In this document: positions 42,431 through 54,400 of the stretch, one piece after another
Numbering within the stretch: position 1 is the stretch's first letter
How the letters are laid out: every line of letters begins with the position of its first letter
Assembly (NCBI RefSeq): GCF_024713975.1
Contig: NC_091099.1
Coordinates: forward strand, 5,396,501-5,460,500
From: Paralichthys olivaceus
Taxonomy: Eukaryota; Chordata; Actinopteri; Pleuronectiformes; Paralichthyidae
Length of the DNA stretch: 64,000 nucleotides
Direction: 5' to 3'
Program-made: the position numbers and the translations under genes
Notes under the pieces: model-generated
What the model was told of the DNA's origin: nothing
The model's input: the letters and a program-made list of their open reading frames with translations, nothing else
Databases searched by the model: none

Positions 42431-45067
42431 TTACTTTAGTGCGCGTATTTTAACAGACGACCCTCTGGAGACCATGAACCCAGGGTACAGAGGCTTGGAG
42501 AATGTGGTCTGAACTCTGTGAAGGAGCATCATTTGACCAGAATCGGAGACGCTGTAGAAGGACAGGCTCCCGGCCTGGTGGTTTAGATACACTCCTACAG
42601 TAACGGAGTAGTGCACAGATATCCTAGTTTTGACTTCATTGTGCCAAAAGGTGCAACTAGAAGCTGAGAGGGAAACACACCAGGACTGGTCTGTGTATCC
42701 AAAGCAACTTTCTTGCAGCTCTGACCCTTTGTAGCACATAGCGACCTCAACCCTGGGCCCCTTCCAATCAACCTCCCAGTAGCACACGCCAGATAAACCG
42801 TCAGTGCACAACACTTGATCATATCTGGTGAATCTGTCTGGATGCTGTGGGCGATGCTGATCCCTTTTATTCCAGGTTACCTTGCTGTTTCCTTCAGAAA
42901 GCACTAGGCTTTCAAATGCTGTGTTGGGATCCAAACTGAGGCTGCAGGAATCTGAAATGCAGAATGTTAGAAATGATTATTCAGTGTGAAGTGACAGGAT
43001 TAATCCAAATGTGCGTTTGTCAAGATACAGTGAACAACTCACACAGGAGGAACTCCCCTCTTGTTTTAGGATCAGCTTGAACTAAAACACACAAACATAA
43101 TCTCTGCATCCTTAGAAAACAGAATATTTAAACAATCTCATATGCTATCAATAAATAAACTTAAATAATGTTAATGGAGATATTTTCTTACTTGTCTCAG
43201 GTATCTCTGCAATGGCCTGTGTAATGTTTTCCATTTGATCTCTCAAATTACAGATGGCTTTTGTCATACTGTCAAAAGATGTGTGCAGGTGGATGTTGAA
43301 ATCTGGAGACTCATCAGGTTCTGGACAGTCGAAAATGGTCTGGAAGCTCTACAGGAAACAGAAACACATAATAAGCTACAGTCCTAAACACAGAGTAATT
43401 GGATCCTACCTGCTGTGTGTCGCTGTACCTGCAGGAAATGAATATGATTCTCAGTGAGCGACAGCTGCTTCAGTGCGTCCTCTCCCTTCCTCAGCTCACA
43501 GATCTCCCTCTCCAGCCGATCCACCATCGCCCCGGCTCGGCTCATCGCAGCCTTCTCCTCAGCTCTGATCCCCTGCTCCACAGCGCACCGCCTCATATCC
43601 GCCACCCGGACAATTTCAGTGTAGACCTTCTGGGCCTCTTTCACCGCTGCATCTCCAGAGCACTGATATAGTGGAAAGACATCGGGCATAATGTCAGTTC
43701 CTGTAAAGGAAATGGTTGCAGGATAAAAGAACATGAACAGCCACCTTTAGAGAATCCATCTTCTGTCTCAGTTGCCGCAGCTGCTTCTCTTTATCTTGAA
43801 TTCTGCGCTGGTTCTTTTGTTTTTTCTTTCCAAACTGTTTCTGAAAATAAAAACATATTGTTTACACCTTTGTTCATTGTTGATCGGTAACATAGTTTTA
43901 CATTTAATTAGAATAGAATAGAATAACCCCCCGCCAAGAATGTTATGGGCCGAAAAAGAAGATATCAAATTCTACAAAACATAACACTATTAAACATTGT
44001 GAGATATGTTGTTTTTTTTGCATTTTTACAATTTTTTCAGAGAATTATTCATGGATCTTAATGAAAAGGGGACTGAGTCTGTGCATTTTGGTTCAGCGGA
44101 GCCCCTGAAGGCCCAAAAGATGATATTTTTGTATCTTGTAGGCACAAGATACAAAGTTATTATGGTGTGAGAACATGTGTGCACACAAGATAAATCAGTT
44201 GTGCACACAAGGTTTGAAGACAACACTAATAAATTGCTTTTATAGCTAAAATAATGCTTTATTAGTCCCACAATGGAGAAATGTGCAGTATTAAAGCAGC
44301 AAGAGTGAAATAGGAATCAGTAACATGCAATACGTGGAAGAAATATCGAAAAATATAGAAATATAGAAAAATATGAATGTATAATTAAACTAATAAATAC
44401 AGGAAAATGAGTGCAGTGTGAGGATATGCATGTGTAAAGTGTAAAACTGATATTCTCTCTGTCTGACCTGTCTGTCTTCCCTCTCTGCTGCAGCAGAGAC
44501 GGTGTCATGACCTTTGTGCTCGTCCATCACACACAGCAGACAGACGCAGTGGCCGTCGCTGCGGCAGTAGACCTCCAGCAGCTTGTCGTGCTTGGGGCAG
44601 ATCTGGTCTTGTATGGAGGCGGACACCTCCACCAGCGTGTGCCTCTTGAAAGCTGCAGACAGATAGTGAGGCTGCACGTGAGTGGAGCAGTACGAGGCCA
44701 GACACACCAGGCAGGACTTCACGGCCTTCAGCCTCCTCACGGTGCAGAAATCACACTCCACGTCCCCGGAGACAACTTCCTCCTCCACAGCAGCAGCTGC
44801 AGCAGCAGCTTTGGCTTCTTCTCTTTCTCCCCCACACATTTTGCCCATCACATCCGCCAGCAGAATGCTCTTGCTCAGGACGGGTCTTGGGGTGAAGGGG
44901 TGGACACACTGGGGACATGTGTAAAGTCCATTCTGGTCGCGCTGGTCCCAGAAGGCGTTCACACACTCCTGACAGTAGCTGTGTCCGCAGTGAAGGGTCA
45001 CAGGGTTCTTCAGTCCATCCAAACATATCGAGCACAGGAAAATGTCCGAGCTGCAGCTTCCTGCCAT
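42431..45067 (-). CDS. TRIM-family E3 ubiquitin ligase (finTRIM/TRIM16-like)
   Basis: This is a fish-type tripartite-motif protein, probably a cytosolic E3 ubiquitin ligase in innate immunity. Six exons (44468-45067, 43745-43840, 43429-43662, 43192-43348, 43043-43081, 42431-42951) give 548 aa; the 96-nt and 234-nt exons are the classic TRIM coiled-coil exon sizes. The RING is CSICLDGLKNPVTLHCGHSY with later CQECV and CPQC cysteines. An Ala/Glu tract follows, then two B-boxes (CDFC...CLVC; CPKHDKLLEVYC...CVMDEHKGH), a coiled coil ending LTENHIHFLQ, and a PRY-SPRY domain (SLDPNTAFESLVLSEGN; GVCYWEVDWKG; YPGFMV). The orthologue is not clear because this family is greatly expanded in teleosts. 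IRF/ISRE motifs lie just upstream of the ATG. Confidence 0.9.
44128..44155. repeat. Perfect 12-bp stem hairpin
   Basis: TTTGTATCTTGT and ACAAGATACAAA flank a four-base loop (AGGC). It lies in the TRIM gene intron between exons 1 and 2. A neighbouring stretch (44030-44100) resembles a decayed fish repeat, so this may be part of a repeat fragment. Confidence 0.85.
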
Positions 45068-45086
45068 CTTCTGCTGCTCCGGCTAA

Positions 45087-45115
45087 CTTTCGTTTCTGTG
45101 AAAGTGAAAGTGAAG
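45087..45115. promoter_or_regulatory. ISRE/IRF motif cluster of the TRIM gene
   Basis: On the minus strand GAAACGAAAG (45096-45087) matches the ISRE core. On the plus strand GAAAGTGAAAGTGAAG (45100-45115) gives tandem GAAAnnGAAA IRF sites. The cluster starts 20 bases upstream of the start codon, so it lies in the 5' UTR or core promoter. Interferon or virus inducibility is inferred from motif and gene family. Confidence 0.65.
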
Positions 45116-46223
45116 GCGTCTGAACGGTGGAAGTGATGTATTGATTTATTGTGCTGGAGTTCATGTTGGAGCATCAGTGAACCTGACAGAGCACAGGATG
45201 TACTTCATAAACGTGTGACTGTTCAAAGCTCCTCAGTTTGATGTTGGGTCACATTGAAAAACTTCAAAATGGGAAAAGTGGAATTTATCAAAGGAATCAA
45301 CTTTGGTGCGTTCACGTGGTCTCGGAAATATAATTATCCAAATGGGAAAATTCACGTAAACGCCACCGGCACAACTCGAATAAATTATTATTGCTTTACA
45401 CTTCAATATTAAATAGCTTACAGACATAAATCATTTGGGGGATCACAACAAAGCAATCATGACGTACAGAAAATACAGGAGTAAAGCTAAATTATGAGAA
45501 AGTGTCTTTACGCATGATAAATAATAATAAATAACTTAACATGAGGTAGGCGTTGAATTAAATTCCTATAAAACCATTTTATCACAATAGTCATATGATT
45601 GTTTCTTATCAAAATGAATCATAAAATCAATTGTAAAGGACTAAATGGACTTGGCTTTGTGGATGTGGAATATAATTCAAATGAAGAACTTAGTTATATG
45701 ATGAGTTTTCTAATGTCAATTTTCATAACACAATAAGAATGTCTATAGCTTCCAGTTAAGTTGAGTGGTTGGTTTGTGTGTCAAATTCTTCTGCACTTTT
45801 CCGTAAGGCAGCTGTGTCTCTACATTCATAAAACAGCTGGTTAATTGTTTCTTCTTCAAATTATATATAAAATAATTTAAATATATGCAAGTTTCAGAAA
45901 GTTTTACTGCAACTTTTGTATGAAAATCAAAGGAAAATGTGATATAAATGTGAATTGTGACACTCATAACTTGCTCATGTTCAATAATATTATTTAAAAT
46001 ATTTCTGGAAATCTTAAATAACATCAGTTTACTCTTGTACACGAAAGACAACGGGATCGAAACCACCTGGAGACACTTTCCTCACGTGAACTCTACTTCC
46101 TGGTCGGAGCGCGAGGTGTCTTTGGTTTCCAAGGAGACGACAACAGCGTTTCTGATTTCTCCTCCGGGCGGAAGAAGATTTTTTTTAACTTCCTCCGCTG
46201 ATGTTTGTGTCGCGCGCAGAGCG
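45116..46223. other. Divergent region between the TRIM gene and tmem17
   Basis: AT-rich spacer with no gene. Its right end is GC-richer and carries the tmem17 promoter with an X-box-like motif and a CACGTG E-box near 46083. Confidence 0.5.
46125..46138 (+). promoter_or_regulatory. X-box (RFX) motif upstream of tmem17
   Basis: GTTTCCAAGGAGAC fits the RYYNYY-N2-RRNRAC X-box pattern fully and lies 86 bases upstream of the ATG, the usual X-box position for ciliary genes. Confidence 0.6.
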
Positions 46224-47791
46224 ATGGAGCTGCCGGAGACGATCCGTAGACGTCTAGAGGATTTCTCTCGGAACGTTTTGTTTGACCGGAGCCGAACTCA
46301 GACGCTCTCAAAGCGGAACGACGAGTGTTTGTTTCCTGGTGAGTCCCGACACAAAAACCGCTGCTGTCGCTAGCATTGCTAACGTAGCTTCACCGGCGAC
46401 GGGAGCCTCCGTTTGTCTCAGCTGCAGCTCGCTGAAACTCTTCTGTTCATCATCTCATCGCACGTTTATTTAATTTAATTTTTCTCCAGAGAAGCGGGTT
46501 CTGTCCAGTCTCCAGCTCCAGATGTCTTTGTACTTTAACATGTGGTTCTTCCCCTGGTGGTGGATCAGTGAAACCGTGATGCTGCAGCTCAAGGTGAGGG
46601 AGACAAGCAGAGAGAGTGAAGGGCTCATGTAAAAAAAATATTCAAACAAATCAATGATCAACAACAAAACACTGCGGTGATATCAGGGTCCCTACCCTGT
46701 GTGTACACACGAAGTAAATACTGACGTGAAAATACATGTAAGTCAGATCACTGCATTCAAATACAGGACATCAAAGCAAAGTTTGAGGTAAATAAAGTAT
46801 TTTTTACACGTTTTCTAAAAACAAATCCTACTTTCCAGCATATTTGATCCAACACTATACAAAATAATGTGAAAAGCTAATGCAAAGTTGCACAATTTCT
46901 AAGCATAATTGCTTAAGGAGTAAATATGTACTTTACATTCTGATTGACCAATTGCATTATATATTTTTTGAATTGTTTTATGTATCATTTTGTTTATGAC
47001 ATTCTTTCTTGTTAATGTATTTGAAGTTGAATAGCAATAATAACCGTAAAATAGTCAGACCACATCATGTGACCACTGTGGCTGATCCTAAACTAAAAGT
47101 TACTTCAACTAAAAGTAAACTTTGCTGTATGTCACTAGAAACTTAATTTAAATCCTTAGTATTCAAATCTAAATTGCTCAACCTGACTCCTACTACACAG
47201 CTGTTACTTTTTACTAACTCACTTGATTAAAATAGCATTGCTGTGATTGTCCTCCCTTCCAGTATCCTGCCTTGCCAGACTACTACAAGTTCATCCTCGT
47301 GACCGTTCTCATCCTGATGACTCTGATCGAGGCCATTCGACTTTATCTGGGTTATGTTGGGAACCTGCAAGAAAAGGTGGCGCATCAAGCAAACTTAAAG
47401 AAATACTGTAAAGTTGATGTTGACACACCACCGGTGGATACAAGGAGTGTGATTCATGCTTGTGTTTGTGGAAGGTCCCAGAGTTGGCTGGATTTTGGCT
47501 GCTGAGCCTCCTGCTGCAGTCTCCTCTCATCCTGTTTCAGCTCTTTAATGAAGCCATTCTCATACAGCCCCTGGAGAGAGGAGTTCACATCGTTCTTGCT
47601 ATATTTGTACTCTCACAGGTATGATTACATTTCTAAAAAAATGTGAGCAATGTACAGTATATAGAGGCTGTTATTATTTAATCTTCATTTGTTTTTATCC
47701 CTGAATGATCCAGGCCCTCTCTGGTTTCCTGGCGCTGCGGGACATGGTTAAACACACAGAAAGCCAATTTCACCTCAGACAGTTTGACTGA
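46224..47791 (+). CDS. tmem17: Transmembrane protein 17, ciliary transition zone
   Basis: TMEM17 is a four-pass membrane protein of the MKS module at the ciliary transition zone; it limits membrane-protein entry into cilia and affects Hedgehog signalling. Five exons (46224-46338, 46490-46593, 47263-47376, 47475-47618, 47714-47791) give 184 aa (human 198). The start MELPETIRRRLEDFSRNV matches the human N-terminus. Hydrophobic segments are around FNMWFFPWWWISETVM, YYKFILVTVLILMTLIEAI, ELAGFWLLSLLLQSPLILF and HIVLAIFVLSQALSGFLAL. EAIRLYLGYVGNLQEKVPEL is almost invariant in vertebrates. The protein ends at HLRQFD and lacks the short human tail. Intron 3 is only 98 bases. Teleosts may have two paralogues; which one this is cannot be told here. 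Confidence 0.93.
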
Positions 47792-48020
47792 TTCCTGAAG
47801 CTCTGATGTCTCTGCCACATCTGGACACACCTGGACATTTCAACTCCTCTGATACTCAAGGTCTAACAAAACTGATGCATCACTTTTTTTAAATGACATT
47901 TTATATGGGACACTTGCTGAGCACAAGTGATTGCTAAAGAGAAAAACTTTTGTACCATATTTATTTTTATATTTTACTCACATTATATTTCACGGGATTG
48001 TGTTGTTTTTGTAGGGTTAC

Positions 48021-48030
48021 AATAAATAAA
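48021..48030 (+). other. tmem17 polyadenylation signal
   Basis: Overlapping AATAAATAAA lies about 230 bases after the tmem17 stop codon. Confidence 0.7.
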
Positions 48031-48279
48031 ATTCACGTGTCACCTGTGCATCATTTATTAGGCAATGTAATGTTTGTCATCAGTAAACATTGTCCTTATC
48101 AATATCCAAAAAATACATTTATAGTGTTAATTTCACTTTTATCAAAGTCTAATACAGGTATAGTTAAATACCAAACAGAGACTGACGTTGGATTGTCCGT
48201 GAAAATGTCAAAAAAATCTCGCAATGTTAAAGAAAGTAGAAAACAAATATCCAGGAACCGCTGATCTGCACTAGAATTT

Positions 48280-48386
48280 TACTTATACCACATCCCTCCA
48301 CAAAGTTTTGTGGAAATCTGTCCTGTGGTTTTGCTTATTCCTGTTTAAAAACAAACACTTGCAGATTAAAACAATCTCCTTTGTGG
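48280..48386 (+). repeat. Fragment of a teleost interspersed repeat
   Basis: CCACAAAGTTTTGTGGAAAT, TCTGTCCTGTGGTTTTGC and AAACAAACACTTGCAGATTA in order resemble a common fish dispersed element (typically ...TTTCATGGAAATCGGTTCAGTAGTTTTGC...AACAAAC...CCTCCTTGG). It is short and diverged; its class is unknown. Confidence 0.5.
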
Positions 48387-48436
48387 ATTTAATAGATAAC
48401 TGAATCTGTAGTTCTCAGATTTTAGAATAGAGCATC

Positions 48437-51400
48437 CTACAGTGGTGCAGACTGTGATGGTCTGGTGATGGAGACCATCGCCTCTTGTGGAGCTGTACTT
48501 TTTCTTCCAGTGTGACGGTGTCTGATGCCCTCAGCCCTCAGCCGACTGAGTGTGTCACTCTGTGGATGTTTCATCTTCATAAAGTCTGATGGCTTTGACA
48601 CTGGTGGTAAAACATCCAACTGCCTTTTGTTCTCCTGAGCATCTTTACACAGTCTGAGGAAATTGAAAAAAGAAAAACATTTTAAAAAGGGAAAAAACAT
48701 AGAAACCAGAGCGAAAGGCACGAGTGAGGGGACCCCCCCTCTCCCAGGAAGAACAGAAGTGCACATCAACAAATTAACTAGTTCTAACATTCATTCCAAA
48801 AGACAGTGTCTAACATTATCATACATGTAAGTCACAAACTTTGAAATGTTAAGTTTAACCTAAATATTTAAGAGACAAGGAGAGAAGAAGAGGAAGAGAG
48901 AGTACTCGAGGGGATAAAAACAAATTTACCTTTTCCCTCTCAGGTCTGTGGTTCTCATCACAGACCCAAATAAACTGCTGTGTGATTCAGTTTCTCTCAG
49001 CGGGACGTCAGGGCTCTTAACGCTCTGGTTCTGCTCTGCAAATGGTTCACATGTCCGCAGAGACAACCCCACTGAATGAATGACAAGTAGAGAAGAGGTC
49101 AGAGTGAAGTTTGTGATACATTTATCAAACAGTATCCTCAAAAAAACCAATCTGTATAAACAATAACAGTAAAATATCAGAGCATATCAAAAACACCACC
49201 TGGTGGGGGGTCATCTTCCTGTTCCTCGTTCTGCCGTTTGATCGTAGTCACATCTGTGTGAGAGCTGAAGGAATCCTCCAGCACAGAGGAACTTTCTGAA
49301 ACACGTAAAGAACTTCTGGCTCCATAAACAAACCGTCTGTTGTCATTGGTGAGACTTGACAGCAGGCGCTTTGTTGGACTCATATCTGGAACCATCTTGA
49401 CGCACGTTGATGAGGGAGACCTGCAACAGACACAACACTTGAACCTGATCACGACTCAACAAGGAGTTATCTAGTGTCTGTCTGATAAGATTCTACCCAT
49501 TGAGGTTTACCTGTGTGCTGTTTTTAGGGACGGCAGCAGCCCTGAAAAGTGAAGAGAGGTTTTAATCCAGCAGTCGTGTCAACTGATGAAGAAACTTTGT
49601 TCCATCTGGAGCTGAAGTGCACGTGTAGACAAACCTCTGTAGACTTTGTAGGACACAAAGGATTGTCGAGGGTAGTGATGCTGTCGCCGGTTGAGATGAG
49701 CGAGATTCGGTGAAGGTATCAAAGCACTCAGGTGCAACAGCTGAGAGGAGCATCGCCACCGTCCTGTATCCATCCCCAGGTCATCTGTGAAAACAGAGCA
49801 AACTATATGTGCCCTGCTGCACAAAGACCTTTTCAGATGATGTGATAATATCTTGGAAAATAACCATGATTTTTGTTTTAATCCAGCAGAATCTTTTTAA
49901 TTCCTGCTCTTTTTGTATTGTTTTGAGTGCAGGGCTGAAGTTCCTATGGACAGGACTAAAAGGACATTGAAATAGCCAATGTAAACCCGCTGACTTTGGG
50001 AGGCTGAACCTCTAAAGTGAAGGTTACCTGTGTGAGGTGATGCTGCTGTGTATGTGCTGAGATGAGGACACGCCTTTGCCCTGTGATGTGACTGTGCAGC
50101 CCTCGTGTTTTGCAGACCATCGTCCTAAAGCACAGAAAAGAAGAAAAAAAGTTAAAACTCCAGTGAGTTCAGTTTCTTAAAGTTTCTCCTTGTATCAATT
50201 AAAACCTTTGTTAAACTGGGTGTGTGAGCGATAATGTGTTAGTGATCAGTTTGATGATTTTACATCAGGGTCATATTTACCTTGACAGGTTCGCAGCCCT
50301 GCCACAGAGTCACCTGACTGACCTCTCCAGTGTTGGGAGGAGGCATCACAGCTTTTTTCATCACACTGTTCACCTTCACAAAGAAAAAGACATAAACAGA
50401 AACATCTCAGGAAATGACTTGTTGTTGTTGCTCTGTCTCAGAAACCATCTCTCTGCTTCATACCAGCCATTTTCTCCGGTGTCGTCCGACAGGCCTCTCT
50501 GTGACGCTCTCTTTAACTGTGGCCCCATGAGGCAGAACTGACTCCTGCAAAGACCGTTCACTGATCAGTCTACATTACAGCCAGGGGGGTGATTTCATGA
50601 ATGGACCTTTTCGTCTCTTACAGTATTTTTGATGACCTGTGGCTGTGTATCGTTCTTCGCTCTGTCTGGTCGCTGTCTGTTCCTCTCTTTACGACTCCTT
50701 AAATGTTTCTTCTTCTTCACGGGAGTTTGCTGTGGACGAGAGCAACAGTTTGTGGGAAACTGAGGAAGCAAAATGATCCAGATGTGAAATGTACCATAGA
50801 AAGAAAGTGTGTAAACACAGATTTCTGTTACGTCATTATACCTCTGGATGGACAGTTTGTGGCTGGTTCAGTAAATGAACTGGGAGTCCGTCTGAATCTG
50901 AACTGTTTGATCCACTGGTGCTGTAAAAGAAAACAGAAAATATTAACATCTACACATATCAGCCAGGTATCCATAATAATATCAAAAATAATACTAATGA
51001 TAAATAATATATCACCTGGTTTCTAGGTCAGACACAGAGATGTTACAATCTGTGCCTAAATCTTTGCCCAGCCTCTCTCTGACCTGCTTTCTCAACAACG
51101 CTGCCAGCTCCGTCAGACAGTACGTGGTCTGAAATAATAAACGCAAATATAAAAACCAGTTGCAGACGCAAAATGAACCGTTTCAATATCAAAGTCACAA
51201 AATACAAGCTTTAAAAATCAGGATCCTGGTACATTTCCATGCTTTAACAATGGAAGGAGTCTAAATTTCTTCATACAAATAAAAGCGTGGTGTTTTTCCT
51301 CTCACCTTCGTTGGATCAGGGTCACAGAAGTCCAGCAGGGTGTCACAAAAATAAAAGCCCAGGGACTTCAGGTCTCGTGTTGTAAAATGTGTCCCTCTCC

Positions 51401-54400
51401 TGTCACCTAACCATCAGACAGACGGCGGCTCCTCTTGCATCAGGCGAACAAGTTTAAATTACTCAACCTAAAAACTCACATTTAGAAAATCTGAACTCAC
51501 CCAGAGTGGAGCCTCCAAACGTGGCCTCCATAGTGTAGCTGTTTCTGATGCCAAGTCTCCACATGGCGATTCGTCCTGTTCCCTCTTTGCTCCTCTGCAC
51601 CTTGAATTTACAGCTCTTGAAGGAGAACTGAGAGGAAGCCAGTGTAGTTTAGAGGTTGTAGCTGAAATCTGACAATACACAAATGAATACCAAAGAAAAG
51701 ACGCTGCCTCTGAAACATAGTTTATATATTGTAAGAGTGGTGATGGGTTGTAACTGTAGAATGGGTTACGTCCTGATGACGAGGACTTTGTAAGATCAAT
51801 AAAACAGGACCATAAGTGCAAAAGATGATTTGTTTGTTTCACAGTTTAAATATATTAAAGGTTTTTACAGGTTTTTCAAAACCAGTGACTCTACCTTGTT
51901 ACTGGCGTTCTTGCTCATCATTAGAGGAAAAACTCTTTCGTGAAGCTTCAGAGAACCATCACCTCGGTTGTTGCAGCCGTACATGAAGACATTATTTTTG
52001 CGGTTGTGTCCATGAAAGTCACAGTAAAGAGCTACATCTGTCTCTGCCATTAACCTGGAGGAAATACAACACAACAAAGAGCAGAATGAAGAATTCTGTG
52101 CAGAGTTGATTGAGGTCTGTTGTGAATTTACCAAATTGACAAAATGTAGGAGGGTAATACAGAGCAGGCAAATAAAGTATGTTCCATGTTTGTGAAGCTA
52201 CTTCAAAGTCTGGAAAAAATGTTGCATCCCTGCTTCACACTATCATCCAAACATTTTTCTAGTTTGCCTTTCCTGTTATGAATAGTACCATCCCACTTTT
52301 ATGCTATAAATAATATGAGTATTATGGAAATAATTAAAGCATTTTTGTTTTCAAGTAATTCCAAAGGTGAGCTGCTCTCTACCTGGAAGTTCATTTTGGA
52401 GTTAGGTTCGAAACACAATCTGTGCTTATTGTAAGAAGACATTAACTTTATATCTTGTTTATTAAGTTAGGTCTTTTTCTCTCATAGTAGTAGCTTCATT
52501 TATTTCATGTTTTTATTTTTGTCATGTCTTCACCTCTCCACCATGTTGCGGGTGTGCCACACACAGGGAAAAGAATCCCTGAGCAGTGTCTTGTAGTTTC
52601 TGTTGAGGTCCCTGCCGGCCAGAGAGCAGCGGTAATTCCCCACCACCACACCATCAGGGTTCAGCATCGGCACCACCTGCAGCACATCACACAGAACTGT
52701 CTTTGATAGCATTGCACCACCCATCAGCGTGTCATTTCTAAACTGCTATAAAGACATTCAACAAATTAGAATGTATTGGAGAAATAATTGTGATAATCAT
52801 TCAGACATGAAACACAAGTTTGAAGTCCCTCACCTTAAAAACAAAGGTGTCCCTGAGCAGCTGAGCGTCTGCAGAGTCCCCGAGCAGAAAGTCCAGCAAC
52901 CCCTCCATCATCCAGGACCCGTTGGTTTCTCCGGGGTGCACTCGGGCTGTCACCACCACAGCCTTCTTGGACCTGCCCTTCACCTTTCCAACTCCTTGGG
53001 ATGTTATGTTCACCACGTACACAGCGTTCCCAGCGAGGCTGTGGCACAGCACCCGCAATTTACAGTACGAGGAGACTGCTGGGTTGGAGGAAGCATGCTG
53101 AAGGTAGCGCTGCAGGTGTGAGTAGGTGTAGGGGTAGCAGTGGGCCAGGTAGCAGGTGTCTGAGTCATAAGGGAACCGGAGAGTCCAGGTAAGTGAGTAA
53201 AGGACGATGATGTTGCTGTTGTTGTCCTTTGTATTCTACAGGGAGACACAGACACTGGTTTTCAAGACAGTTGCTGCTTCTATGACTGTAATTTTTAGAC
53301 AGTTCACTGACCTGATTGCAGTTTCGATAGTATCTGATGTTGGAGCCGGTGCGGTGCCATCCAACACCTTCCTCCTTGGCCGCCCTCTCAGAGTAGAGGA
53401 GTGGTCTCATACCGTGAGAATACAGGCTGCTGCTTTTCATCAAGTTGACAATAGTGAAGCGGTAGGTGACTCCAGCCTCCATGTTCCTGACCCTGAAGTA
53501 GAACCACTGCGTGTGCTTCCTCGTGTACATGTCTGTGCGCAGGGTGAGCTCATACTCATACACCCCCCTGGAAACAGAGGGAGAGTAACTTGACTTAAAG
53601 GTGATGGGGAAACATATAATGCCCGGTGGATTATACTGTAGAGACTCACACTTGCACAGCTTTCTGGAGGTTCCCGCTCTCAAAGCGTGACTCAAACTCC
53701 AGGGTGAAGTCTGTTTGATTGACGTCACAAGAGGTGGCGCTCTTGATGGGCCCCCTGCTCCCTCCCACACGGGAGCAGGTGAAATAGAGACGTTTAGTGG
53801 CTTCAAGGAGAGGGCAGAAAAAAGTCAGTATCATAAAGACAGTTCTTAGCATTTGTAGTGGAGCAGTGGTATAATAATGATGATGTATATTCATTGAAAA
53901 GCAGGACTCACGTGTGAGGGTGGTGACATTAATATTAAATCTCATAAATCTCTAACTCACTCAGATTTTTTAAAATCATCTATATCAATATCTTATGTGT
54001 ACAATCCTGTTGACATTGTATTTAGTCTGTTGAATATAATGTTTCTATTTTCTTGTATTTATGTTGCATGTTCATCCATTTATTATTACTAATCAATATG
54101 TCTCATGCCTGGATGGTGCCAGGGTAAACAAGTTGGACCACATCACTCTGCTTTCAGGTTCCAGTACATTTTATAATGGATTTCTTTTAATTGCTTACAA
54201 GGCACTTGATGGTCTCACTCCTCAGTATATCGTGGATCTTATATCCCTAGACAACCCTGCTCAAACCTTGAGATCCTTCGGGCTGTTAATTGTGGTCATG
54301 CTTAAATTTCTGTCATAAATTTCAAGTTTTTATTATTTTATGATTGTTTGTGTATTGTATGAATGTTGTATTTTATATTATAGTTTTATTTGTGAAGCAC

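Larger units (their letters stand above)
47792..48436. other. Convergent 3' region between tmem17 and agbl2
   Basis: The tmem17 3' UTR ends near overlapping AATAAA signals at 48021-48030. A minus-strand AATAAA near 48055 may serve agbl2. A repeat fragment lies at 48280-48386. No gene. Confidence 0.55.

Noticed and set aside
44030-44100. Repeat fragment in the TRIM intron
   Set aside because: Only short resemblance (ATTCATGGATCTTAATGAAAA) to a fish repeat; not enough to call a feature with coordinates.
44507-45136. Long plus-strand open frame (209 codons)
   Set aside because: It is the antisense shadow of the TRIM RING/B-box exon, with no recognisable domain.
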